Origin: an uncultured bacterium
GTDB taxonomy: Bacteria; Planctomycetota; DG-23; SLPQ01
Assembly: GCA_937863625.1 (NCBI GenBank)
Contig: CALMGO010000134.1
Span: 1-11,670, forward strand
Direction of reading: 5' to 3'
Length of the DNA: 11,670 bases
The notes beneath the pieces were generated by a model. It did not search any database and was not told where the DNA came from. It worked only from the letters and a program-made list of their open reading frames with translations. Of the stretch, positions 1 through 6,392 are shown one piece after another (within the stretch, counting starts at the first letter, position 1; every line of letters starts with the position of its first letter). A program made the translations under genes and the position numbers.

Positions 1-718
1 CAACCGCCGCCTTGCAAAGAGGGTCACCGCCGTACTCCTGTCTCTGCCGGGGGCCGAGCGGCACTTTTCCGCCTCCGTTTGTACCCGCGTCACCGGCAAC
101 CCTCTGCGCCTGCCCATCATCCAAGCGGCCGCCGCCTGCGAGTATGACCCTGCCGGCGGCATTCTGATTCTCGGCGGCTCTACGGGGGCCGTTGGTTTGA
201 ATACCCTCGTCGCCTCCGCCGTGCGCGACCTTGCCGCTTTGGGCCGTCCCATCACTCACCAGACCGGAAAGATCGATTTCGCACGTGTCCGCGCCGCCTA
301 TCTCGACGATGGTGTCACGGCCGATGTCATCGAATACATCGACGACATGCCCGCTGCCTATCGGCGCTCCGCACTGGTCATCGCCCGCGCCGGCGGCACC
401 ACGCTCTCCGAACTCTCTCTTTTCGGCCTGCCCGCAGTCCTCGTGCCATATCCTCACCACAAAGACCGCCACCAGGCCGAAAACGCGCAACTTCTTGCCG
501 CCGCCGCCTCCGCTCGCATAATAGACGAAACGGCCGGCGCCGCAGAGTTGGCTGACGCGGCAAAAAGACTTCTCTCCGATGCGCCCGCCCTTGTCCGGAT
601 GCACAATGCCGCCCGACGGCTCGCTCATCCTGAAGCTGCCGAGACGGTTGCGTCGATAATATACTCCTCGATATGTGAACGCGGCCCCCAGGCCGCCCGC
701 AGAACGAAAGGATCTTAA
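1..718 (+). CDS. murG: MurG, C-terminal part (UDP-GlcNAc transferase making lipid II)
   Basis: 5'-truncated by the window edge; the open frame runs from base 2 to TAA at 716-718, about 238 codons. MurG is the peripheral inner-membrane GT28 glycosyltransferase that adds GlcNAc to lipid I to give lipid II. What is visible is the inter-domain TGNPLR segment, the nucleotide-binding loop LILGGSTGA (usual form GGSQGA), the HQTGK segment, the donor-binding stretch ARAGGTTLSEL (usual RSGALTVSE, with the Glu kept), and VPYPHHKDRHQAENA, matching the family's VPFxHKDRQQxxNA. The N-terminal acceptor domain lies outside the window. The stop is 3 nt before the murC start, so the two are surely cotranscribed. 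Small departures from consensus (T for Q in the GGSQGA loop, A-R-A-G-G for R-S-G) are conservative and suggest a lineage far from the well-known model species. Identification is firm from motifs plus operon position. Confidence 0.95.
   Translation, partial: NRRLAKRVTAVLLSLPGAERHFSASVCTRVTGNPLRLPIIQAAAACEYDPAGGILILGGSTGAVGLNTLVASAVRDLAALGRPITHQTGKIDFARVRAAYLDDGVTADVIEYIDDMPAAYRRSALVIARAGGTTLSELSLFGLPAVLVPYPHHKDRHQAENAQLLAAAASARIIDETAGAAELADAAKRLLSDAPALVRMHNAARRLAHPEAAETVASIIYSSICERGPQAARRTKGS
706..712 (+). promoter_or_regulatory. Ribosome binding site deciding the GTG start of murC
   Basis: GAAAGGA lies inside the last codons of murG and 9 nt before the GTG at 722. It supports the GTG start and translational linkage of murC to murG. 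Confidence 0.7.
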
Positions 719-721
719 AAC

Positions 722-2107
722 GTGGTCTTCGTTTCCGATAAAGTCCACCTCATCGGCATCGGCGGAGTCGGCATGTCCGGCGTCGCAAGAATGCTCTTGA
801 GCGAAGGTGTGAGTGTTTCCGGCTCAGATATGAATGACTCCCCCGTCCTCGATGCGTTGAAGCAGATGGGGGCCGACATACACATCGGCCACGACGCAGC
901 CAATATCCCCGCCGGCGTCTCACTTGTCGTTATCTCTGCCGCCGTAAAGGAAGAAAACCCTGAACTGTCCGAGGCTCGCCGCCGCGATATCGAAGTCATA
1001 AAATACGCGCGTGCGCTTGGCCTCCTCATGGCCAGTCAGGTCGGCGTAGCCGTAAGCGGCACCCACGGCAAGACCACCACCACCGCCATGCTTGCCTGGA
1101 TTCTCTCGCAGGCCTCAAAGGATCCCTCTTTTGTTGTAGGCGCCCACGTCCCCGACCTCGACACCTCTTCGCGCGAAGGCTCCGGCGGCATCTTCGTCGC
1201 AGAGGCGTGCGAGTATGACCGTTCCTTCCTGAATCTGCGCCCCCGGATTACCATCATTACCAATATCGAGGAAGACCATCTCGATTACTACCACGACCTC
1301 GGCGAGATTGTCTCCGCCTTCAAGGAGTTTGTTGCTCTGCTCCCGTCCGACGGGCTGCTTCTCGTCAACGCCCACGATAGAAACGCGCTTGCCGTCGCCG
1401 GCTCCTCCCCGGCGCCCGTAGAGACCTTCGGAGCACGCATAAGCGCCGACTGGCAGGCCGTCAATCTTCGCGCTGACTGGGGACGCTACACCTTTGACGT
1501 CGTCAACCGCGGCAGCGAAATCATCAGTGTCAGCCTTGCCATTCCCGGCGTGCATAACGTGCTCAATGCCCTTGCCGCCCTTGCTGTCGCCCATACCCTC
1601 GACGTCGATTTCCGCACTGCCGCCGAGTCGCTGGCCTCCTTTCGCGGGGCCGCCCGTCGTTTCCAGGTCATCGGTGAAGCGGCCTCAGTCACCGTCATAG
1701 ACGACTATGCACACCACCCCACCGAAATCCAGGTAACCTTGAAGGCCGCCCGCGATTTCTTCCGATCCGGCCGCCTCTGGGTCGTCTTTCAGCCTCACCA
1801 GTACTCAAGAACCCGCTTTTTTCTCAAGGACTTCGCGCGTTCTTTCTCGCAGGCTGACCGCATGATCGTCCCGGACATCTACTTCGTCCGCGACAGTGAC
1901 CAGGAGCGCGCCTGTGTAAATGCCGGCGACCTCGTCCGCGAACTCGTCGGTTTCGGATACGATGCCGAGTATGTCCCCGAGTTTTCCGATATTGTCGACC
2001 GCGTCGCCTCCCAGGTAGAGCCCGGCGACGTCGTCATTACCATGGGCGCCGGAAACGTTAACGAAGTGGGTTATGCCCTTCTTGAAAGACTTCGAACCGA
2101 TTCTTAG
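722..2107 (+). CDS. murC: MurC, UDP-N-acetylmuramate--L-alanine ligase
   Basis: 461 aa, a normal full length for MurC. It is a cytoplasmic ATP-dependent ligase that adds L-Ala to UDP-MurNAc, the first step of stem-peptide assembly. Domain 1 (from residue 8) opens with the Rossmann-like HLIGIGGVGMSG motif. The Mur-ligase P-loop GTHGKTTTT is at 113-121. EACEYDRSF (161-169) resembles the Gram-positive-type EACEYRRHF, and TNIEEDHLDYY follows at 180-190. Domain 3 carries DDYAHHPTEI, QPHQYSRTR and the near-terminal ITMGAGN. The start is GTG, chosen because a GAAAGGA site sits 9 nt upstream and the protein begins directly at the first beta strand as in other MurC proteins. The 3' end overlaps murB by 35 nt. 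All key motifs are intact and nothing suggests loss of function. Confidence 0.97.
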   Translation: MVFVSDKVHLIGIGGVGMSGVARMLLSEGVSVSGSDMNDSPVLDALKQMGADIHIGHDAANIPAGVSLVVISAAVKEENPELSEARRRDIEVIKYARALGLLMASQVGVAVSGTHGKTTTTAMLAWILSQASKDPSFVVGAHVPDLDTSSREGSGGIFVAEACEYDRSFLNLRPRITIITNIEEDHLDYYHDLGEIVSAFKEFVALLPSDGLLLVNAHDRNALAVAGSSPAPVETFGARISADWQAVNLRADWGRYTFDVVNRGSEIISVSLAIPGVHNVLNALAALAVAHTLDVDFRTAAESLASFRGAARRFQVIGEAASVTVIDDYAHHPTEIQVTLKAARDFFRSGRLWVVFQPHQYSRTRFFLKDFARSFSQADRMIVPDIYFVRDSDQERACVNAGDLVRELVGFGYDAEYVPEFSDIVDRVASQVEPGDVVITMGAGNVNEVGYALLERLRTDS

Positions 2108-2951
2108 CGAAAACGTCCCCCTCGCGCGACTGACCTCCATGAAGGTCGGCGGCCCGGCCCGTTTCCTTTTTCAACCGCGCTCTGTCGCTGAACTCACCTC
2201 TCTCATTGCCGCCTTGGCCGGTGAGAGTATCGCGTGGCGTATCATCGGCGGTGGCACCAATATCATTGCTGCCGACGCCGGTTTCCCCGGGGCGCTCATC
2301 CGTCTCGCGGGTGATTTCACGCGCATCGCTTTCGACGGTCATCTTGCCACCGCCGGGGCCGCTGCGCCCCTCGCGCGTTTTGTGCGCGAATGCGCCGAAC
2401 TCGGCCTCTCTGGCGCCGAGGGCCTCGTCGGCATCCCCGGCACTATCGGAGGTGCCCTTGTTATGAACGCCGGCGGCCGCTGGGGTTCCATATCGGATAT
2501 TCTCGACTATGTCCGGATTCTCGACGAGACCGGTCTCCCGCGTCTCCATCGCGCCTGCGAGATTAACTTCTCCTACCGTGCTTCGAGCCTCAAAGGCTTG
2601 ATAATCCTCGAAGCAGGTTTCGTCCTCGCCGAGGCCGCGCCCGCCGATGTCGCGCGCGCCACCAGGGACTACCTCGACCGCAAGCGCGCCTCACAGGACC
2701 TTGGCGCCTCGAGCGCCGGATGTGTTTTCAGAAACCCCCCGGAAGGCCCCTCGGCGGGGGAACTCATTGACCGTGCTGGGCTCAAAGGCGCCTCCGTCGG
2801 TGGAGCGCTTGTGAGCCATCGGCATGCCAACTTCATCGTGAATGCCGGTTCCGCAACCGCCAAAGATGTCCTCGAACTTGTCGAAATCGTCAGGAAACGC
2901 GTCTTTGAGGTCTCTGGCGTACAATTACAGCCTGAGGTCCACTTGTGGTAA
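2073..2951 (+). CDS. murB: MurB, UDP-N-acetylenolpyruvoylglucosamine reductase (type II)
   Basis: 292 aa. MurB is the cytoplasmic FAD/NADPH enzyme that reduces UDP-GlcNAc-enolpyruvate to UDP-MurNAc. The FAD-binding part shows SMKVGGPARF (22-31), IIGGGTNII (57-65; the family usually has GGGSN) and GIPGTIGGALVMNAGG (120-135). The substrate domain has FSYRAS (166-171), giving the catalytic Arg169, then SAGCVFRNP (214-222) and QPEVHL (286-291), giving Glu288. The spacing after YRAS is short, without the tyrosine loop of Escherichia coli MurB, so it is type II. The proton-donor Ser of E. coli (Ser229) corresponds to Cys217 here. The ATG lies inside murC with a 35-nt overlap. The next in-frame ATG, at 2139, would remove part of the FAD domain, so 2073 is preferred although its ribosome site is weak. 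Translation is probably coupled to murC. Confidence 0.95.
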   Translation: MPFLKDFEPILSENVPLARLTSMKVGGPARFLFQPRSVAELTSLIAALAGESIAWRIIGGGTNIIAADAGFPGALIRLAGDFTRIAFDGHLATAGAAAPLARFVRECAELGLSGAEGLVGIPGTIGGALVMNAGGRWGSISDILDYVRILDETGLPRLHRACEINFSYRASSLKGLIILEAGFVLAEAAPADVARATRDYLDRKRASQDLGASSAGCVFRNPPEGPSAGELIDRAGLKGASVGGALVSHRHANFIVNAGSATAKDVLELVEIVRKRVFEVSGVQLQPEVHLW

Positions 2952-2986
2952 AGACCACGTCGCCAACGGCCGATTTAGTATCGGGC

Positions 2987-2992
2987 AAAGGA
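2987..2992 (+). promoter_or_regulatory. Ribosome binding site deciding the ddl start
   Basis: AAAGGA is 6 nt before the ATG at 2999. An in-frame GTG at 2945 would add 18 residues that match nothing in the family and would overlap murB, so the ATG is favoured. Confidence 0.7.
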
Positions 2993-2998
2993 CTTTAT

Positions 2999-3955
2999 AT
3001 GACAAAAGACAGGCGTATTACTGTCGCTGTCCTTATGGGCGGCGTCTCATCCGAAAGGGAGGTCAGCCTCCATTCCGGCCAGGGGGTCGTCAATGCCCTG
3101 CGAGCCGCCGGTTTCGAGGTCATTCCCTGCGTTCTCGACACTGCCGACATCTCCTGTCTCGATGCCTCTGGGGCCGACGTTGCCTTCATCGCCCTCCACG
3201 GCGAGTTCGGCGAGGACGGCCGCATCCAGGCCCTCCTTGAAGAAGCCGCCATCCCCTACATCGGCTCCGGCCCCCGTGCCAGCGCCGATGCACTCGACAA
3301 ACTAATCACCAAGCACAAATTCCTCGCCGCAGGTGTCCCCACCGCGCCCTTCCTTGTTTTTGACCACGCTCCCGATGCCGCCGAGACCAAGTCAGTCTTC
3401 GACAAACTCGGCCCTCGTGTCGTCGTCAAGCCTGTCGCCCAGGGCTCAAGTATCGGCGTCTCAATCGTTTCCCGCGACGGATTCGCCGACGCCGCAGAGG
3501 ACGCCATCCGATTCGATGGCCGCATCATCATTGAGCCGTTCATAAAGGGGCGCGAGTTCACCGTCGGCGTCATTGGCGACGAGGCCCTCCCGATTATCGA
3601 GTTAAAGCCCCACCGCGATTTCTTCGACTACACCGCCAAATACCAATACGGCGAGACCGACTACATCGTCAACCCGGATTTGCCCGCCGGCGTCGCCGAA
3701 AACATCACAAAAGCCGCCCTTGACGCGTTTCACTGCCTCGCCTGTCGCGACCTCGCCCGCATTGACATTATGATTGACGAGGCCGGTGATTGCTTCGTTC
3801 TCGAGGCCAATACCATCCCGGGATTTACTGAAACGTCGCTTGTCCCGATGGCCGCAAAGGCCGTCGGTTGCGACTTTCCCCAACTATGCCGCAGGCTCGT
3901 GGAAATGGCGCTGGAGCATTGCACCGCCGCATCATCGCCAGGGAGTGCAGATTAG
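2999..3955 (+). CDS. ddl: D-alanine--D-alanine ligase (Ddl)
   Basis: 318 aa from the ATG at 2999, the usual Ddl length. It is a cytoplasmic ATP-grasp ligase that joins two D-Ala for addition to the peptidoglycan precursor by MurF. Visible elements in order: VAVLMGGVSSEREVSL (9-24) with the first-D-Ala-binding Glu19; ALHGEFGEDG (65-74); VVKPVAQGSSIGVS (142-155), the ATP-grasp flexible loop; EPFIKGREFTVGV; the omega-loop FFDYTAKYQYGET (208-220) with Lys214 and Tyr215 aligning with E. coli DdlB Lys215/Tyr216; and the metal ligands Asp256, Glu269 and Asn271 in ARIDIMID and LEANTIPG. The Tyr in the omega-loop fits D-Ala-D-Ala rather than D-Ala-D-Lac synthesis (known family rule), so no intrinsic vancomycin-type resistance is predicted from this gene. 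It lies 47 nt after murB and its stop abuts the ftsQ ATG directly. Confidence 0.96.
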   Translation: MTKDRRITVAVLMGGVSSEREVSLHSGQGVVNALRAAGFEVIPCVLDTADISCLDASGADVAFIALHGEFGEDGRIQALLEEAAIPYIGSGPRASADALDKLITKHKFLAAGVPTAPFLVFDHAPDAAETKSVFDKLGPRVVVKPVAQGSSIGVSIVSRDGFADAAEDAIRFDGRIIIEPFIKGREFTVGVIGDEALPIIELKPHRDFFDYTAKYQYGETDYIVNPDLPAGVAENITKAALDAFHCLACRDLARIDIMIDEAGDCFVLEANTIPGFTETSLVPMAAKAVGCDFPQLCRRLVEMALEHCTAASSPGSAD

Positions 3956-4846
3956 ATGGCCAAGAAAAAAGAAGTCGAACAGCCCTTCTTCCTCGTAAGT
4001 GGCGCATTCTGGGCCCACTCGCTCTTTAGAATCCTCATCGCCGCGCTCGTCTTCGCCGGCGGCTGGATGCTCATCGCCATGGCGCGCGACCAGGCCGTCA
4101 AGCTCGACGACTTCCAGATCTCCACCGGCTGCATCGACCTCGCCTCAAAGCCCTCCTGGGTAAAAGGCGTCGTCGAAACCCAGATAAAGACCGTCCCCGA
4201 AGGCGCCGGCTCAGTGAGCCTTCTTGATTCCAGTGCTACCACTAAGATAGCTTCCACCCTCGCCGCCAATCCCTGGGTCAAAGAGGTTAAATCCGTCGTC
4301 CGCCAGTTCCCCAACCGCGTCCGCGCCGAGGTCGCTCTGCGTGACCCCGCCGCATTTGTCCTTCGTTCCGGCAAGTTCTACGTTATAGCCTCTGATGGTA
4401 CCCGCCTTCCCGGCGAATACTCTTCCATCACGGAACCCGGCCTCGACTTGCCTATGATTGTGTACGTCCGCTCCATGCCGCCTGCCGCCGGCAAAATCTG
4501 GGATGACCCTGCCGTCACTGAAGGAGCTAAGGTAGCGGCCGTGCTCAGGAAACACCCAGACGTCGCTAAGGCCGCGCGCATCATGGCCATTGACACCTCC
4601 AATATCGGCGGCCGCCGTACGCCCCGCGAGTCCGAGATCACGCTTCTCACGCATGACCGTACGCAGATATTCTGGGGTAGGGGGGTGGATTATCCCGGCG
4701 GTACCGAGCTCTCCCCCGAGCGCAAGATGGCCGGTCTTAAAGCCGTTCTGAAAGAGCAGGGCACCATCGCCGACAAGGAATACGTTGACCTGCGCTTCCC
4801 GAACCCCGTCTTCAGAAGCCGCGCGTACTACCTCGGCAGCCTCTGA
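3956..4846 (+). CDS. ftsQ: Divergent FtsQ/DivIB-like cell division protein
   Basis: 296 aa. FtsQ/DivIB is a bitopic divisome protein that recruits FtsB/FtsL and regulates septal synthesis. This protein has a short basic cytoplasmic tail (MAKKK), one membrane helix at about 21-42, then an external region. The POTRA-like part contains LLDSSATTKIASTLAANPWV (89-108), followed by a beta segment ending FPNRVRAEVALRDP (118-131), which fits the family pattern of PWV, an R/F-P-N-x-(L/V)-x-V strand and ERxP. YVIASDGTRLP (142-152) matches the start of the beta domain (VDxxGxxFP), and YVDLRFPNP (276-284) matches the terminal IDLRYPNG strand. Sequence identity looks low, so the call rests on topology, these patterns and position right after ddl. 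The start follows ddl with no gap; GGGAG at 3941-3945 lies 10 nt upstream. No ftsA or ftsZ follows. Confidence 0.78.
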   Translation: MAKKKEVEQPFFLVSGAFWAHSLFRILIAALVFAGGWMLIAMARDQAVKLDDFQISTGCIDLASKPSWVKGVVETQIKTVPEGAGSVSLLDSSATTKIASTLAANPWVKEVKSVVRQFPNRVRAEVALRDPAAFVLRSGKFYVIASDGTRLPGEYSSITEPGLDLPMIVYVRSMPPAAGKIWDDPAVTEGAKVAAVLRKHPDVAKAARIMAIDTSNIGGRRTPRESEITLLTHDRTQIFWGRGVDYPGGTELSPERKMAGLKAVLKEQGTIADKEYVDLRFPNPVFRSRAYYLGSL

Positions 4847-4857
4847 CGAGCCGTCCG

Positions 4858-5085
4858 CTACTCCTCGTTGCCGCGCTTAGGAGCGTCGGTTGGCATGGGT
4901 TCGTGCGCCTTACGTCCATACACTTTCTCGTAAGCACGGCATTTCGGGCAAAGGCCCCTTTCGACTTTCCTGACAAACCAGTAGGCAAGCCCCCGCTGCT
5001 TTTTTCGTGCCCGCCTGCACACTGGGCAGTCAAGGCATGTCTGCGCGTTCGCGCGGTCCCTGTCGGTTATCTCTTCTCCGCTCAA
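4858..5085 (-). CDS. Small cysteine-rich (metal-binding?) protein of unknown function
   Basis: 75 aa, TTG start. Not assigned to a named family. Cysteines are arranged as C17-x2-C20-x2-C23 and, after 22 residues, C46-P-K-C49, a treble-clef or zinc-ribbon-like spacing that could hold Zn2+ or an Fe-S cluster. Between them is a basic, aromatic stretch RKKQRGLAYWFVRKVE (28-43), and after the second pair comes AYEKVYGRKAHEP (51-63). No signal peptide or membrane segment, so cytoplasmic. The start is well supported: GGGAGGAGGG lies just upstream (plus strand 5088-5097), giving a 7-nt spacing from the core GGAGG. The TTG overlaps the TGA of the upstream small membrane-protein gene as TTGA, indicating coupled translation. 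The stop faces the ftsQ stop across 11 nt, with no hairpin seen between them. Its low similarity to a shadow reading, compact motif and strong ribosome site argue that it is real. Confidence 0.72.
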   Translation of the reverse strand: MSGEEITDRDRANAQTCLDCPVCRRARKKQRGLAYWFVRKVERGLCPKCRAYEKVYGRKAHEPMPTDAPKRGNEE

Positions 5086-5357
5086 TTTCCCTCCTCCCGC
5101 TTTCTCCTTAGGTACACACTCAAATCCGCGGTTGTGGCGATTGGCGTGCCGAGAGCTATTGAGTGAAGAGGATTCCTTCGTGCCGGTTCCGGCGGATGTG
5201 AAATCGCGCCGGAGTCAGATGTGCCCCCAGGATTCACCGGCGAAAGCCTTCGCCATATTTCGTTAACATGGTCTTCGTCGACGGCGCGGATGCTCAGGAG
5301 GATGAGTATTCCAGCGCACGCACCCGCGACGCACAGCAGTAACGCATTTATCAGCAT
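5082..5357 (-). CDS. Small membrane-anchored protein of unknown function
   Basis: 91 aa. Residues 2-23 form one uninterrupted hydrophobic segment (LINALLLCVAGACAGILILL), followed by a charged region RAVDEDHVNEIWRRL and a proline/glycine-rich tail ending in RRKREEGN. There is no lipobox with the correct -3 residue, and the hydrophobic run continues past both cysteines, so a membrane anchor is more likely than a lipoprotein. It lies 55 nt downstream of thiD on the same strand and its stop overlaps the TTG start of the cysteine-rich gene by 4 nt (TTGA). The ribosome site before the ATG at 5357 is weak (TTGAGAA about 6 nt upstream). No family was recognised. Existence is supported by position, the clean membrane segment and the overlap; function is unknown. 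Confidence 0.55.
   Translation of the reverse strand: MLINALLLCVAGACAGILILLSIRAVDEDHVNEIWRRLSPVNPGGTSDSGAISHPPEPARRNPLHSIALGTPIATTADLSVYLRRKREEGN
5088..5097 (-). promoter_or_regulatory. Strong ribosome binding site for the TTG-started cysteine-rich gene
   Basis: Read on the minus strand, the sequence is GGGAGGAGGG followed by AAA-type spacing and TTG. It is the best Shine-Dalgarno match in the window and is what decides this unusual start. It is embedded in the last codons of the upstream 91-aa gene. Confidence 0.7.
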
Positions 5358-5412
5358 GATTGTTTCTCAAGTGACGCTCAATGCCCTCGCCGGCTCATGC
5401 GGCCGCGGCACA

Positions 5413-6240
5413 TCACTTGGTGTCGCCTTCCTCTTCCGCCGAGAGAAGCGCTCCGTACGGATTGACCGGCCCTATGCCCGAACCGATCGGGAAAGCGGTT
5501 TCGATTGCGGCCGAAATAAACTCCTTTGCCGCCGCCACCGCCGTCGGAAGGTCGTCACCAAATGCCATGAACGCCGCTATGGCCGCCGAAAACGTGCATC
5601 CCGTGCCGTGCGTGTGGGGAGTCTGAATCCGCGGCGCGAAAAACTCGCTGAATTGATGTCCGTCGTACAGCACGTCCACCGCCTCCTGTGAGAGATGTCC
5701 GCCCTTCACCAGGACGTTTTGCGGTCCCAGTTCAAATATCCGTTCGGCCGCTTCGTGCATCGTGCCGATCGAGTCTACCGCCATGCCGGCAAGCTCCGAT
5801 GTCTCCGCGAGATTGGGCGTCACCACTGTTGCCAGGGGGAATATCTCCTTCACGATTACCCCGTGCGCCTTTTCTTCCAGAAGCAGCGCGCCGCCCTTGG
5901 AATACATCACGGGGTCCACTATGAGAATGAGGTCGTTTCCCTCCTTGTAACGCCTGAGCCTTTCAGCCACGACATGAGCGATCTCCGCGTTGCACAGCAT
6001 CCCGGTCTTTATCGCGTTGGGGTGGATGTCCGAAAGGACGCTGTCAAGTTGCATTGCGACTATGTCGGCAGGCACAGCGTGAATGGCCTGAACTCCGACG
6101 GTGTTCTGCGCAGTGACGGCGGTGATTACGCTTGATGCGTACGCCCCCAGAAGCGTTATCGTCTTGATATCCGCCTGAATCCCGGCGCCGCCTCCGCTGT
6201 CGCTGCCGGCGATAGTTAGTACCTTCCTGGTTCCCGGCAT
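5413..6240 (-). CDS. thiD: ThiD, hydroxymethylpyrimidine/phosphomethylpyrimidine kinase
   Basis: 275 aa, full length for ThiD. It is a cytoplasmic ribokinase-superfamily enzyme that phosphorylates HMP and then HMP-P to HMP-PP for thiamine synthesis. The N-terminal signature TIAGSDSGGGAGIQADIKT (9-27) is near perfect, as is SVITAVTAQNT (37-47). DPVMYSKGGALLL (109-121) is close to the usual DPVMVxxxGxxLL. The phosphate-binding/catalytic block HGTGCTFSAAIAA (211-223) contains the Cys215 expected in the anion hole, and the C-terminal IGSGIGPVNP matches the G-x-G-x-G-P-V-(N/H) end. The start is ATG with AGAGGA a few nt upstream. A sigma-70-like promoter lies just upstream in the divergent region. 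No TPP riboswitch (THI-box CUGAGA and its partner) is visible in the short leader, and no other thi gene is nearby, so it is probably a stand-alone salvage/biosynthetic kinase leading the small operon 5413-4858. Confidence 0.95.
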   Translation of the reverse strand: MPGTRKVLTIAGSDSGGGAGIQADIKTITLLGAYASSVITAVTAQNTVGVQAIHAVPADIVAMQLDSVLSDIHPNAIKTGMLCNAEIAHVVAERLRRYKEGNDLILIVDPVMYSKGGALLLEEKAHGVIVKEIFPLATVVTPNLAETSELAGMAVDSIGTMHEAAERIFELGPQNVLVKGGHLSQEAVDVLYDGHQFSEFFAPRIQTPHTHGTGCTFSAAIAAFMAFGDDLPTAVAAAKEFISAAIETAFPIGSGIGPVNPYGALLSAEEEGDTK

Positions 6241-6267
6241 ATTGTCCTCTCAAAAGGGCCAATCGAA

Positions 6268-6295
6268 ATTGTAACGTGCGCAGCCGCAGTTGCAA
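6268..6295 (-). promoter_or_regulatory. Candidate sigma-70-type promoter of the thiD operon
   Basis: On the minus strand, TTGCAA (6290-6295) is followed after 16 nt by TACAAT (6268-6273), a 5/6 match to TATAAT. The expected transcription start near 6261 gives a leader of about 20 nt before the thiD ATG. Confidence 0.5.
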
Positions 6296-6320
6296 GTCAT
6301 AGCAGGTCCCGTGAAAAGAT

Positions 6321-6348
6321 TTGACGCCGCCGGCGTGTCCCTTATCAT
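6321..6348 (+). promoter_or_regulatory. Candidate promoter of the MFS transporter gene
   Basis: TTGACG (6321-6326), 16 nt, then TATCAT (6343-6348). It would start transcription near 6355, about 38 nt before the ATG at 6393. The TTG of the -35 box is also an in-frame possible start codon, but the promoter reading explains it better. It is divergent from the thiD promoter, about 25 bp away. Confidence 0.4.
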
Positions 6349-6392
6349 CATACTCAAAAGCCTTGTTTACAGTTTTTCCCGCAAAGCAGCCG

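Noticed and set aside
137..1220. 13-base repeat TGCGAGTATGACC at 137-149 and 1208-1220
   Set aside because: Both copies are in frame and encode Cys-Glu-Tyr-Asp in murG and murC; in murC this is a family motif. Chance plus shared codon preference explains it.
6241..6320. TPP riboswitch upstream of thiD
   Set aside because: The minus-strand leader after the candidate promoter is only about 20 nt and lacks the conserved THI-box elements, so there is no room for an aptamer.
6321..6392. TTG start giving a 515-aa MFS protein
   Set aside because: The TTG is better explained as part of a -35 box, the extra residues match nothing, and the ATG at 6393 already gives a complete polar tail before the first membrane segment.
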